64,000 nucleotides of DNA from Verrucomicrobiota bacterium (GCA_947471985.1 CANIZL010000002.1:1-64000), one strand, 5' to 3'; counted from the stretch's first letter, positions 27,178-36,757 are shown. The notes: generated from the letters alone by a model not told the origin. Numbers and translations: made by a program.

Positions 27178-27777
27178 ATGGCAAGCCCTAGTATTCAGCC
27201 ACGATTCAGCGGGGCGATCCTCGCGGGTGGGCTGTCCCGGCGCATGGGGCGGGACAAGGCGCTGCTCCAAGTGGACGGCGAGTCCCTGCTCGCCCGGCAA
27301 GTACGTCTGCTCCGTGCCGCCGGAGCCACTGAAGTCCTTCTCAGTCAAAGTCCTGACCGACCCCGACCCAAGTCCGCACTGCCGCCGGACGTGCGCCTGA
27401 TTTGGGACGATCCCACCGCCAACGCAGCGGGTCCATTGGGGGTATTGGCAACCGTAATCGCGGCGGCGACGTCGGATTGGGTGGCCGTTAGCGCCGTGGA
27501 TTTACCCGCGTTGACCGTGGAGTGGTGGCGAAGTTTGCTCCGTCGAACCAGTCCCGGCGTCGGGGTCGTTGGACAACGCCCTGATGGCGACTTCGAACCG
27601 CTGGCGGCCGTTTATCCCCGCATCGCGCTCGGTGCCATCCGCCAACAACTGGCATCCGGTAACCGCGCCCTACAACACCTGATAACCGCGGGTATTGCCG
27701 CCGGTTGGATCCAAGTCTGGCCAATCCCCACGGACCAACTGCCACTTCTGCGGAATTGGAATTGTCCGACTGATTGA
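27178..27777 (+). CDS. mobA: molybdenum cofactor guanylyltransferase
   Basis: 199 residues. Adds GMP from GTP to molybdopterin. The nucleotidyltransferase signature GAILAGGLSRRMGRDKALL is complete, followed by the middle Asp motif VAVSAVDLPALTVEWW and GDFEPLAAVYP, a typical MobA segment. Start at ATG 27178 (MASPSIQPRFSG) gives the usual few residues before the P-loop-like motif; an ATG at 27139 is possible but would be unusually long. No other molybdenum cofactor genes are nearby. Confidence 0.9.
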   Translation: MASPSIQPRFSGAILAGGLSRRMGRDKALLQVDGESLLARQVRLLRAAGATEVLLSQSPDRPRPKSALPPDVRLIWDDPTANAAGPLGVLATVIAAATSDWVAVSAVDLPALTVEWWRSLLRRTSPGVGVVGQRPDGDFEPLAAVYPRIALGAIRQQLASGNRALQHLITAGIAAGWIQVWPIPTDQLPLLRNWNCPTD

Positions 27778-27820
27778 AGTCGGAGACACGTAAACGACGG
27801 ACGTGCCGGCCTCGCGAGAA

Positions 27821-28411
27821 TTAAAGTGCCGCCTTGAGACCTTGGAGAATCCGTTCGAGCTGCACCCGATGAATCCCCATATGCGCCCCCGCCAAAGCAT
27901 GCCAACCGGACGCGTCCAGTGGACCAAACCAGGGATGGGCAAACCGCGCGGGCGTCTTCAATCGGGGTGCTCCCGCCACCGCCGCTAGCACCGCCTCGCA
28001 CGATGCCTCGTAGTCCGCCATCACCCCGGCGGTCACATCCGGCCGGGGCTTCACCGCCGCCGTGCTGGCCTCACCCGGAGGCACCTTGCCCCGGGACAAG
28101 GACGCGATGACCTCCGCCATTCGACCGTTCACGATCCGCAGATGGTCCAGCGTCATCCAGACAGACCAATTGCGACTGCTGTCCTCCAAGCCGCGCACCC
28201 GCGTTATCAGAACCCGCTGCCGGGCCTGCGCCGCGTCGACGGCGCGGACCAACTGGTGGATGGCTGCCCGCTCCCGCTGAAAGTGCCCGGTGAAGGAATC
28301 CCGGCTTCCCGTCCACCGACGCAGCCGGAACAACACCCGGGCAATGCCCAACTCCAGCTTCGGCAGGCCAGCACCCGGCGGTTCCAACCGTGGTTCCTCA
28401 TGCGAATCCAT
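27821..28411 (-). CDS. DinB-like four-helix protein
   Basis: 196 residues, all helical. The family's metal-binding His pattern is visible in WMTLDHLRIVNG and HMGIHRVQLERILQ, with the third His likely in FHPWFGPLDASGWHAL-type sequence (AHPWFGPLDASGWHALAGAH). DinB/YfiT-like enzymes bind Ni/Zn and several are thiol-dependent transferases. It is divergent from an HxlR regulator and shares its 82-bp intergenic region, so it is a plausible regulated target. Convergent with mobA. Confidence 0.78.
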   Translation of the reverse strand: MDSHEEPRLEPPGAGLPKLELGIARVLFRLRRWTGSRDSFTGHFQRERAAIHQLVRAVDAAQARQRVLITRVRGLEDSSRNWSVWMTLDHLRIVNGRMAEVIASLSRGKVPPGEASTAAVKPRPDVTAGVMADYEASCEAVLAAVAGAPRLKTPARFAHPWFGPLDASGWHALAGAHMGIHRVQLERILQGLKAAL

Positions 28412-28431
28412 GGATAACAGCCTGCTTCATT

Positions 28432-28471
28432 ACTTGCATTTTGCAACCATTATTACTGGTGGAATGCAAGT
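28432..28471. promoter_or_regulatory. inverted-repeat operator candidate between dinB-like and hxlR genes
   Basis: ACTTGCATT (28432-28440) and AATGCAAGT (28463-28471) are perfect 9-bp inverted arms separated by 22 bp. Inside the left half, TTGCA-ttt-TGCAA (28434-28446) is itself a palindrome. The position, between two divergent genes one of which is an HxlR regulator, fits autoregulation plus control of the DinB-like gene. No clear -35/-10 pair could be assigned. Confidence 0.55.
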
Positions 28472-28493
28472 GTTTTCCTGATAGCCTGATCGC

Positions 28494-28889
28494 ATGGCCA
28501 AAGAACCTGCGCCCAAGTTGCCGGCGTCCACGCGTCGTTCGCCCTGTCCGGTGGCGTGCTCGCTGGACATCGTCGGGGATCGCTGGACCCTGCTGATCAT
28601 CCGCGATCTCCTGTTGGGGCGATCACGATTCAAGGAGTTCAGCGCCTCGCCCGAGGGCATTCCCACCAACATTCTGAGCGAACGTCTGGTCCGGCTCCGA
28701 CGATCCCGGATCATCGAACAGATCCCCGCGGACGACGGATCCAAGCGGCGGGCGTATCAGCTGACGGAAAAGGGCGAGGCATTGCGGCCCCTTTTGGAGG
28801 CGTTGCGGGATTGGGGTTTGACGTGGGAGAAGGGAACCCGGGCCGCCTTGACCCCCATTCCGCGGCGTCGGGCATCGACTGCCCAATAA
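28494..28889 (+). CDS. HxlR-family winged-helix transcriptional regulator
   Basis: 131 residues. The family signature is intact: CPVACSLDIVGDRWTLLIIR, DLLLGRSRFKEFSASPEGIP, TNILSERLVRLRRSRII and a C-terminal wing (AYQLTEKGEALRPLLEALR). The Cys-x-x-x-Cys at CPVAC is common in members that respond to thiol-reactive signals such as aldehydes or oxidants, so redox sensing is possible. It is divergent from the DinB-like gene, with a palindrome in between. Basic N-terminal lead of about 20 residues. Confidence 0.93.
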   Translation: MAKEPAPKLPASTRRSPCPVACSLDIVGDRWTLLIIRDLLLGRSRFKEFSASPEGIPTNILSERLVRLRRSRIIEQIPADDGSKRRAYQLTEKGEALRPLLEALRDWGLTWEKGTRAALTPIPRRRASTAQ

Positions 28890-28945
28890 CCCGGTCGCGC
28901 CGGCCGGACCTTTTGCCGGTGCGCAGCGCCTGCTATGCGTGCCCC

Positions 28946-29881
28946 ATGAACAAAGGTGCCATCCTGGTCATCCGCGGCGGCGCGATGGGCGATTTCATCG
29001 TCACGCTGCCGGTTCTCGCGGCCCTGCGGGAAAACTTTCCCGACACCCGAATTGAAGTGGTGGGTTATCCCGGGCCGGCTGGTCTCGCGGTGGCGGGCGG
29101 GCTGGCCGATGGCTTCCGGCCGATCGAAGCCCGCGGCCTGGCCAGCTATTTTGCCCGCCGCGGGGAGTTCGATGCCGATTGGGCCGCCTACTTTGCCGGC
29201 TTCCACGTCATCTTTAGCTATCTCTACGATCCCGACGGATTCTTCCAGACCAACGTCACCAGCGTCACCCGTGCGCAATTCATTCAGGGACCGCATCGGC
29301 CTGACGAATCCGGTACTCAGCACATCACGGAACAGCTGCTGTCACCACTGGAGCGTCTCGCCATTTTCGGCGCTGATCCGCAGCCTCGACTGCGCTTGGC
29401 CCCGCCCGCTGCCGCCGCCCGCCCGCCCGTCCGGGAGCTGGCCGTGCATCCCGGCAGCAGCAGTGAGCGGAAGAACTGGCCCGAGGCGCGCTGGGTTGAA
29501 TTACTCACCGATCTCGTCCGCACCACGGATCTGCGCTTCCTCCTGCTCGGCGGGGAGGCCGAGGGACAGCGCTTGGAACGTCTCGGCGCGGTGATCCCGG
29601 GCGATCGACGCGAGATCTGGAGTCACCGACCGCTCCCGGAACTGGCGGCCCGGCTCGTGCAGGCCCAGGCCTTTCTCGGCCACGACACCGGGCCGGGACA
29701 TCTGGCGGCCGCGCTGGGCCTGCCTGGAATCACCTTGTGGGGCGCCACCAACGCCCCCGTCTGGCGGCCACGCAGTTCCCTTTTTGAACTGATCCACGCC
29801 GGGGCGGATCTCGGCACGCTGCCCACCGCGTCGGTGAAGTCCGCCTTGGAGCGCCTGCTGAGCACCCTGCCGGTCGTCTGA
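28946..29881 (+). CDS. glycosyltransferase family 9 (heptosyltransferase-like)
   Basis: 311 residues, two Rossmann-like domains (GT-B). N-terminal ILVIRGGAMGDFIVTLPVL is the classical GT9 start, and the second domain has HPGSSSERKNWPEARW and FLGHDTGPGHLAAALGLP, the GHDTGPGHLA-type donor site. Family members add ADP-heptose to lipid A core; the acceptor here is unknown. Starts at ATG 28946, 56 bp after hxlR. It looks monocistronic and cytoplasmic or inner-membrane attached. Confidence 0.87.
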   Translation: MNKGAILVIRGGAMGDFIVTLPVLAALRENFPDTRIEVVGYPGPAGLAVAGGLADGFRPIEARGLASYFARRGEFDADWAAYFAGFHVIFSYLYDPDGFFQTNVTSVTRAQFIQGPHRPDESGTQHITEQLLSPLERLAIFGADPQPRLRLAPPAAAARPPVRELAVHPGSSSERKNWPEARWVELLTDLVRTTDLRFLLLGGEAEGQRLERLGAVIPGDRREIWSHRPLPELAARLVQAQAFLGHDTGPGHLAAALGLPGITLWGATNAPVWRPRSSLFELIHAGADLGTLPTASVKSALERLLSTLPVV

Positions 29882-29989
29882 TTATTTCCCCGTCGCCATC
29901 CGGCGACCTGACCTAACGACGTCACCGCGAGGCAACACCGCTGGACATGGGGAATACTGCGGGAAGAACGAAAGCTACTGAGGGGAGGT

Positions 29990-30065
29990 TGGGGTGGCCG
30001 ACGGGACTCGAACCCGCAACAACCAGAACCACAATCTGGGGATCTACCATTGATCTACGACCACC
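29990..30065 (-). tRNA. tRNA-His, anticodon GTG
   Basis: Reverse strand folds as a full cloverleaf: acceptor GTGGTCG/CGGCCAC with the extra G-1 opposite C73 typical of tRNA-His, D arm GATC/GATC, anticodon stem CCAGA/TCTGG with loop TTGTGGT, T arm GCGGG-TTCGAGT-CCCGT and encoded CCA. Anticodon GTG reads CAC/CAT. Stand-alone between the GT9 gene and the RCC1 giant. Confidence 0.96.
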
Positions 30066-30227
30066 AACCAGCTCGCACGCTAGGAGCATCGCCGATGAGC
30101 GTCAAGCGGCCGACGTGGTGAACCTGACGATGGGCCCCAAACGGGAACGGCGCAGTCTCACGCCCTGTCCCGTGTCGAAAACGTTGCCTTGCGCCGGCTA
30201 ATTTGGCGTTCAAGTCGGCAGGGGACT

Positions 30228-30236
30228 TGCTATACT
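30228..30236 (+). promoter_or_regulatory. extended -10 promoter candidate for the RCC1/TSP3 gene
   Basis: TGCTATACT contains TG-n-TATACT, a good extended -10 hexamer, about 62 bp before the start codon at 30298. The -35 position (near 30207-30212, GTTCAA-like) is poor, as is usual for extended -10 promoters. No other support. Confidence 0.4.
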
Positions 30237-30297
30237 GCTCAGGAACAGCACCGGCCCCGACGAATCCACACTTCCCGTGGTCTTGCTGCCCGCAATC

Positions 30298-33200
30298 ATG
30301 ATCCCAACCCATTTCCGGCTCGCGCGCAGACTTCTTACCGGCCTCCTCGCCGGTTGGGCGGCCCTCGCTCCCGTCACCGCCGCGACCCCTCCCATCCTGC
30401 CGCCGCTGGCCTCCGCCGATATCGACGGCGACGGATTGTCTGACCTGGATGAACTGCGCTTCGGCAGTGATCCCACCAAGGCGGATACCGACGGCGATGG
30501 ATTTAATGACAAGGCGGAATTCGACGCCCGCACGAATCCGCGGTCCACCAATTCCTTTCCGCTCTTTCTCAACAGCGTCCGCGATCATCAGCGGTTGCGC
30601 GGCGATCTGCTCACGTTCCGTCCCCAAACCTTGGTGGACTTCATCGTCACCCTGGATATCCAAAAGATTACCAATGATCCGCCCGTGGACCCTCTGCCCG
30701 ATGATCCGCCGGGCCCGCAGATCCTGACCATCACCAACCGCATCACCAACCATGTCGCGTATCAGTGGCTGCGCGACGGGCATCCGATTCCGGATCAGAC
30801 CGCCGCGGGCTTCGTGCTGCAGGGTGCCCGTCCGGGCGATTCCGCGGCGTATTCGCTTCGAGCCTCGGTGCTATCCAATGTTCAGGTCGGGGTGCCGATC
30901 AAAATCCAGGTGCCCAACATCTTTCCCCGCGTGCGTTTGACCCAACCAACCGGTCGGGGCTCCGCCTGGGGGAGCGTCGCCCTGGGCTTGGGTGCGCCGC
31001 CCGAAAGCGCCACAAATCTGGTCGCCCTTGCGGCCGGTTTCGCTCACTCCGCGGGACTCACCGCCCAGGGAACCGTCGTGGTGTGGGGCGCAACGAGCCT
31101 GGGTCAGGCCAGTGTTCCCTCGGGGCTGTCCAACGTCATCGCCATCGCCGCCGGGGCCGCCCACACTCTGGCTCTGACGGCGGATGGACGCGTCGTCGCT
31201 TGGGGAAGTTTGTTGGACGGTGCGTTAAATCCACCCGCCGGTCTGACCAACATCGTCGCCATCGCCGCCGGGGATTTCCATAACCTGGCCCTGCGACGCG
31301 ACGGACGCGTCATCGGCTGGGGCAGCAACACGCGGCAGCAGGCGCGACCGCCCAACGGGCTGACCGACGTGGTTCGCATTGCGGCCGGAGCCAGTCACTC
31401 CGTGGCCCTGACCCGCGACGGACGCGTGGTGTGCTGGGGAGCGAATGATTTCAATCAGCTCGACGTTCCCGAGCGGTTGTCGGAGGTGAAGCTCATCGTC
31501 GCCGGAGGGAATCATACCATCGCCATACGTCGCAACGGCACGGTGGAGAGCTGGGGCGACAACACCTTCGGACAATCGACACCCCCGCCGCGTCTCGGTC
31601 CCGTCATTTCCGTGGTCGCCGGTCTGGAATTCACCGCCGCCCGATTGCCCGGCGATCGCCTCGTGGCGTGGGGCAACCGCACCGCTCCCGCCCTCAGTCT
31701 GATACCCAAAACCCTGACCAACGTTCTGGCCCTCGCCGCCGGCCCGTATCATCTCGCCGCACTAACCCGCAATCCGGATGCCGACCGGGATGATCTCGAC
31801 GATTCCTTGGAAGTCTCCCTGGGATTGCGGACGGACTCTCCGGATACCGACGGGGACGGTCTGGAGGATGCCAATGAGCTGCGTCTCGGCACCCGGCCGG
31901 ATATCGCCGACACCGATGGTAACGGCGTCAACGATCTCCAGCAGCTCGAGGCGGAGGTCTCCCCCGCCAACGACACGGATGAAGATGGCCTGTCCGATCT
32001 CGAAGAACTCCGCGTTGGCAGTGATCCCTTGTTGGCGGATACCGATGGCGACGGCTTTAGCGACGCCTTGGAGGTCGATGCCGGGACCCCATTCCGGGAT
32101 CCCGCGGTCTTCCCCCTGTTCCGCAATGATGTCAAAGACCGCCAATTGCTGTTGTCAGACACTTTATCGCTCCGGCCCACGCTATACCTCACCCGAAGAC
32201 TGATCCGGAACGAAACCGTCGATGTGGTGCCACCCGCGCCGGACGATCCGCCGGGAACCCCATTTACGTTGCGGACCAACATTGTCATTGTGACGAACTA
32301 CGTTTCGTTCCAATGGTTTCATGAGGGTTTGCTGGTGGAGGGAGCCACCAATTCCATCTTCTTTCTCAGTGTCACACAGCTGGCGGATGCGGGGGAGTAC
32401 CATCTCGAGGCCCGCTTGGAATCACAGCTGCAGGTAGGCCGCCCGATTCACATTGAAATCCTTCCCCGGGAGGCGATTCCGCCCGCCCCGGGGACCGAAA
32501 TCACCACGGATCCCAATGGGAACCCGGGCACCGGGGCGGATCCGCAATCGGCGAACGCTGGCCGGTTGGTCGCCTGGGGTGGCTCCGGATTTTTGCAAGG
32601 CCGTGTCCCAACCAACCTGGTGGACACACCGGTGCGGGACATCGCCGCGGGGTTTGCCCATTCGGCGGCGTTGCTCGCCAACGGAAGAGTTGCGGTCTGG
32701 GGCAGCGATGAACTCGGGCAAACGAATCAACCACCGGGCCTGACCAACATTGTCGCGATTGCCGCCGGTGGCGGCCACACGCTGGCGGTGCATCGAACCG
32801 GCACCGTCACCGCCTGGGGAGATAATCGCGCCGGGCAAACCAACGTCCCCGGCACCGTCCAGGACGTGGCCGCAGTCGCCGCGGGAACCTTCCATAGCGT
32901 GGCGCTCCGCCACGATGGCTCGGTGCTTGCCTGGGGGGACGATTCCCGCGGCCAGACCGCCGTGCCCATCAACCTCCTCGCTCGCCAGATCGCCGCCGGT
33001 TCATTTCACACCGCCGTCGTCACGCGCGATGGAACCGTCGTTTGCTGGGGCGACAATTCCGCCGGTCAATGCACGGTTCCGGAGGGACTCACCAACGTCA
33101 CCCAAGTGGCCGCGGGTACGTCCCACACGGTGGCCAAACTCCGCAATGGTCGCGTGCTTTGTTGGGGTGATGCCACTGCTGGACAGTGCACACCACCGGA

Positions 33201-35010
33201 GGATCTCGGCCCGGTGCTCAGGGTGGCCGCCGGAGAGAATTTCACCGTCGCCCTGCTGGCCAGTGGCGAGCCCGTGGTCTGGGGCGGCGCGGGCACCGAA
33301 GTAGCCGATCAAATACCCCCGAGCCTTACCGATGGTTTTGCGTTGGTGGCTGGACGTTCCCACGTCCTGGCGCTGGAGCCGTTTCCCGATGCCGACGCCG
33401 ACGGGCTCAATGATGCCACGGAGACCGCTCTGGGTCTCGGCACCAATACGACGGATTCGGACGTCGACGGACTTTCCGACCTCAATGAGATTCATCTCGG
33501 TACCGATCCCAAGAATGCCGACACCGACGGTGACGGGCTCAATGATTTCCTCGAGGTGAAAGAAGGCTTCAATCCGTTGGTGAACGATGCCGCCGCGCCG
33601 GGCTCCTTCCGATTGGAGCTGGCCCAGGAGCGCGACTACTTCGCCGCCGCGCCGGGCTTTTACCAAGTGGTGGTTCACACCAATGGTGCCACGGGTCCGG
33701 GCTCGTCGGTGACTCTGGAACTGCCGGCGGGTCATACCCGGCAGCTCACCCCAGGAGACACCACGGATACGGTGATCCAATTAATTCCACCCGCGCGTCC
33801 GCAGCCGGCCCCGGGCGTGGTGGGTAACATTCTTGTGTGGGGCGCCGCCGATGCCCTGGCAGGTGGGCAAGCGCCCTTGGACGCCCCCGGCATTGTTGAA
33901 ATTGCCGCGGGCCCCCGGCACACCGTGGCGCGTCAAAGCAACGGATCCGTAAGGTGTTGGGGACGTTCCGAAGAAGGCGAGGGCAACGTTCCTCCGGGAT
34001 TGGCCGGCGTCCTTCAAGTGGCGGCCGGGGCCGCGCATTCGCTCGCGCTGCAACCGGACGGGCGGGTCGTGGCGTGGGGCCGGAACACTTCGGGACAGGC
34101 CAACGTACCCAAAGGACTCGGACCGGTGACCGCCATCGCGGCGGGTGGTGGGGTCAGCGCCGCCGTACTGATCACCGGCCAGCTGGCGCTTTGGGGTGAT
34201 CCCCAGTTCGGGCAACTCAATGCCACCGCGGCCATTGGCACCGCCCGCGTCCACCGCGTTTCCGTTGGCAGTACCCACGCCGCGGCCGTGCTGGCCGACG
34301 GACGCGTGGTCTGTTGGGGCGACAATCGGTTCGGCCAATGCACGGTACCCGCCGGACTGACGGAGGCCGTCGCCGTGGTGGCCGCCGATCTCCGCACGCT
34401 GGCCCTCCTCGCGGATGGTTCCGTCCGCTGCTGGGGCGCGGACGATACCGGCGCCTGTCGTCCTCCCGCCGGACTCGGCAAGGTGGTCCAAGTGGTGGCC
34501 GGCTTCCGCCATTCCGCAGCCTTGCGTCAGGATGGTTCGGTGGTGGTCTGGGGCGAAACCGGACCGCAACTGACGCTGCCCGGCCGCCTGCAGCATCCTC
34601 TGGCCCTCGCCGCGGGCGGGAATCTTTTCTATGCCATAAATTCCTACGAGGACCTCGACGGAGATTCCGTGGATGACGACTACGAGCGGCTCCATCTGCT
34701 GGATCCCACCCGTCGCGATACCGATGGGGATGGCCTGGAGGACGCCGCGGAGCTTGCCGGTGGATTTGATCCCTTGGCGCCCACCGAGGCGCCGGACGGC
34801 ACCGTCACCCGCCGGCCCGCGGCTCAGCTCACCCTCTTCACGTTGCCCAACCTCAAGTATCAGGTGGAGGCTTCGAGTGATCTGGTGCATTGGGAACCGG
34901 TGCTGTCACCCGCCCCCAACTTCCGGGGTTTCGAAAGCCGGTTGGTCTCCGGCGGCGCGGCCAACGTGCGGTTCTTCCGCTCCCGTTCCACCTCAAATCC
35001 TGCCCCCTGA
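30298..35010 (+). CDS. giant exported RCC1-repeat / thrombospondin type 3 repeat protein
   Basis: 1570 residues with a signal peptide (ARRLLTGLLAGWAALAPVTAA). TSP3-like calcium-binding repeats (D-x-D-x-D-G-x-x-D, e.g. DIDGDGLSDLDELRFGSDP) occur at about residues 40-75, 493-598, 1030-1091 and 1451-1491. Between them lie three RCC1 propeller blocks (about 241-485, 755-1024, 1178-1448) whose units read 'V-x-x-I-A-A-G-x-x-H-T/S-V/L-A-L-x-x-D-G-R-V-x-x-W-G-D-N'. Units one and two each also contain an Ig-like piece (VSFQWFHEGLLVEG and YQWLRDGHPIPDQ), showing an internal duplication. The tail has LKYQVEASSDLVHWEPV. Likely secreted or surface adhesin-type protein; ligand unknown. Confidence 0.85.
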   Translation: MIPTHFRLARRLLTGLLAGWAALAPVTAATPPILPPLASADIDGDGLSDLDELRFGSDPTKADTDGDGFNDKAEFDARTNPRSTNSFPLFLNSVRDHQRLRGDLLTFRPQTLVDFIVTLDIQKITNDPPVDPLPDDPPGPQILTITNRITNHVAYQWLRDGHPIPDQTAAGFVLQGARPGDSAAYSLRASVLSNVQVGVPIKIQVPNIFPRVRLTQPTGRGSAWGSVALGLGAPPESATNLVALAAGFAHSAGLTAQGTVVVWGATSLGQASVPSGLSNVIAIAAGAAHTLALTADGRVVAWGSLLDGALNPPAGLTNIVAIAAGDFHNLALRRDGRVIGWGSNTRQQARPPNGLTDVVRIAAGASHSVALTRDGRVVCWGANDFNQLDVPERLSEVKLIVAGGNHTIAIRRNGTVESWGDNTFGQSTPPPRLGPVISVVAGLEFTAARLPGDRLVAWGNRTAPALSLIPKTLTNVLALAAGPYHLAALTRNPDADRDDLDDSLEVSLGLRTDSPDTDGDGLEDANELRLGTRPDIADTDGNGVNDLQQLEAEVSPANDTDEDGLSDLEELRVGSDPLLADTDGDGFSDALEVDAGTPFRDPAVFPLFRNDVKDRQLLLSDTLSLRPTLYLTRRLIRNETVDVVPPAPDDPPGTPFTLRTNIVIVTNYVSFQWFHEGLLVEGATNSIFFLSVTQLADAGEYHLEARLESQLQVGRPIHIEILPREAIPPAPGTEITTDPNGNPGTGADPQSANAGRLVAWGGSGFLQGRVPTNLVDTPVRDIAAGFAHSAALLANGRVAVWGSDELGQTNQPPGLTNIVAIAAGGGHTLAVHRTGTVTAWGDNRAGQTNVPGTVQDVAAVAAGTFHSVALRHDGSVLAWGDDSRGQTAVPINLLARQIAAGSFHTAVVTRDGTVVCWGDNSAGQCTVPEGLTNVTQVAAGTSHTVAKLRNGRVLCWGDATAGQCTPPEDLGPVLRVAAGENFTVALLASGEPVVWGGAGTEVADQIPPSLTDGFALVAGRSHVLALEPFPDADADGLNDATETALGLGTNTTDSDVDGLSDLNEIHLGTDPKNADTDGDGLNDFLEVKEGFNPLVNDAAAPGSFRLELAQERDYFAAAPGFYQVVVHTNGATGPGSSVTLELPAGHTRQLTPGDTTDTVIQLIPPARPQPAPGVVGNILVWGAADALAGGQAPLDAPGIVEIAAGPRHTVARQSNGSVRCWGRSEEGEGNVPPGLAGVLQVAAGAAHSLALQPDGRVVAWGRNTSGQANVPKGLGPVTAIAAGGGVSAAVLITGQLALWGDPQFGQLNATAAIGTARVHRVSVGSTHAAAVLADGRVVCWGDNRFGQCTVPAGLTEAVAVVAADLRTLALLADGSVRCWGADDTGACRPPAGLGKVVQVVAGFRHSAALRQDGSVVVWGETGPQLTLPGRLQHPLALAAGGNLFYAINSYEDLDGDSVDDDYERLHLLDPTRRDTDGDGLEDAAELAGGFDPLAPTEAPDGTVTRRPAAQLTLFTLPNLKYQVEASSDLVHWEPVLSPAPNFRGFESRLVSGGAANVRFFRSRSTSNPAP

Positions 35011-35024
35011 ATCCCGCGACATAA

Positions 35025-36653
35025 TTACGGCAGCGCCAGGAGAACCGACCGCGCATAGTCATCGTCCGGATCCGCACCCAACAAGGACCGAAGCACCTTT
35101 TTGGGCATGGCCAATTCGCCCTCCATGGCCTGCGCGATGATCGCGGAAAGAACTACCGACCGGTTCGCATCCGTGTCATCCGGGGTATTGGCCGGATCCG
35201 GAAACATCTGGTGCAGCCGTGCGGACATGCGCGGATCTTCGGGCGCACCCGGAACCGCAACGCGGGCCGCCAGCCAGGCGGCCTGCAACAGGCGATCCTG
35301 CGGGAATTTCTGCACCGCCTCGGAAAGGGCCGCGAAGGACGCCTCGCGACGGTCGCCATTATAGAGCGCCTTGGCCAACAGCAGGCGCGACAAGGGACTG
35401 TCGTGGCTTTGGATCCGCTGGGTACACATCGTCTCCAAATCCGACCAGCGTCGCTCATTGACCACTCCGGCAATCACCAACTCGAAAGCCCGGCGGCGGG
35501 ACGGATCCAGTTCCAACGCGCGGCGCGCCAGCCGGACTGCCGCCGGACCATTTCCCATCAGGACATACTGGTAGGATGCCGCCAGTTCCGCAGCGCCCGC
35601 CCGCCGACGCGGATCACTGGTGATTCCCGGCACCGAATTCGTCACCAAAGCCTCCAGACGATCCATTCGTTCATGCACCCAGGTCCGGGTATCGGAACGC
35701 AAACTATCGATCGCCCGCCGTCCGTCGGGATTAATCCCCAAACGAACCCTGGCTTCGGCCAACTCGGGCAGGATGCGCACGTAAATCGCCAGTCCCTGCA
35801 ACCGGTAATCATCCGGCAGCTTTTTCAAAGCGGCCTCGACCTCGGGGGCGGCGGCCGCCTGGTTCAAGAGGGAGACCGCCGCCTGTCGCTCACCGGGGGT
35901 TGGGGGATTCGCGAGCACGCGGCGGCGCATTTCCCGATCCAGGAAAAAGGGCAGCCGCGCCGCCCACACGCGGGGCTCATCCGGAGCCGCCTGCAGGGCC
36001 TTTTCCTGGCATCGACCCGCCTCCTCGAACAACGCGGCCGCGGCCTTGGCATCGCCCTTCGGCTTCAATCTGCCGACGACGTACGCACCCATCGCGTTCG
36101 GCGGAGCCTCATCGCCCCACCCGGTGAACAGCGCCAGACTGCGGGTTCCCAGGACATCACCCAGCAAAACCCAAGCCTCCCAGTTTCCCGGCTGCCGGTC
36201 GGTGATCTCCCGAAGCTGCGCCTCCGCGGCGACCTCTTCGCCGGACAACCACAGCGCCTTCGCCATCCCCAGACGCACCGCAACATCCGCCCCGGCGGTG
36301 TTGGTCCAGGCCCGGTATCCCGCCAGCGCTTCCTGGCGATGAACCAGGGCATTGGTGTCCCCCACATTCATGGCCAGGCGATAAAGGCGCAGACGTTCGG
36401 CCGCCTCGGTGGGTTTTCCCGTCAGGGTCGGAGTCACCCGGGCGAGTTCACCCGCCGGATCGGCCACATCCTCCTCAGCGGTGATTCCCGAATTGCGTCC
36501 GAAGGTGGGCTCAAGATTGAAGGAGACTTGAGGCAGGCGAACCAGCGTCCGCAATTTTGCCGCCAGGGCGTTGGTGGTAGCCGCCGGTACGGACGCCGCA
36601 TCCACCTGCATCACCGCACCCAAGCACAGTACCGCCAAAATCTTCCGCATCAT
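35025..36653 (-). CDS. exported helical-repeat (TPR-like) protein, function unknown
   Basis: 542 residues with signal peptide (KILAVLCLGAVMQVDAAS). The rest is alanine/leucine-rich helical hairpins resembling tetratricopeptide repeats (for example LRLYRLAMNVGDTNALVHRQ, VRLGMAKALWLSGEEVAAEA, ARRALELDPSRRRAFELVIA), so a protein-protein scaffold is likely. I recognise no enzyme domain. Start at ATG 36653 or the adjoining ATG 36650; the frame open to 36764 runs into the divergent glutamine synthetase homologue. Convergent with the RCC1 gene: the stops are 14 bp apart. Confidence 0.72.
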   Translation of the reverse strand: MMRKILAVLCLGAVMQVDAASVPAATTNALAAKLRTLVRLPQVSFNLEPTFGRNSGITAEEDVADPAGELARVTPTLTGKPTEAAERLRLYRLAMNVGDTNALVHRQEALAGYRAWTNTAGADVAVRLGMAKALWLSGEEVAAEAQLREITDRQPGNWEAWVLLGDVLGTRSLALFTGWGDEAPPNAMGAYVVGRLKPKGDAKAAAALFEEAGRCQEKALQAAPDEPRVWAARLPFFLDREMRRRVLANPPTPGERQAAVSLLNQAAAAPEVEAALKKLPDDYRLQGLAIYVRILPELAEARVRLGINPDGRRAIDSLRSDTRTWVHERMDRLEALVTNSVPGITSDPRRRAGAAELAASYQYVLMGNGPAAVRLARRALELDPSRRRAFELVIAGVVNERRWSDLETMCTQRIQSHDSPLSRLLLAKALYNGDRREASFAALSEAVQKFPQDRLLQAAWLAARVAVPGAPEDPRMSARLHQMFPDPANTPDDTDANRSVVLSAIIAQAMEGELAMPKKVLRSLLGADPDDDYARSVLLALP

Positions 36654-36757
36654 CCCACCACGCTGGCAAAGCCCCGCACCATGTCGAGCCCGACCCCGGT
36701 TTGATTGCAAACCACAGATCCTTTCCCCGAAGCCGATCTTCGCCGTAGGTTGCCCAC

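Noticed and set aside
31021..34640. Regular repeats resembling a CRISPR or tandem DNA repeat
   Set aside because: The periodicity is at protein level (RCC1 blades of about 50 residues) and the DNA copies are divergent; there are no identical spacer-separated repeats.
35211..36704. Plus-strand open frame of 497 codons
   Set aside because: Antisense to the exported helical-repeat protein, which has a signal peptide and coherent repeats; the plus-strand product is low complexity.
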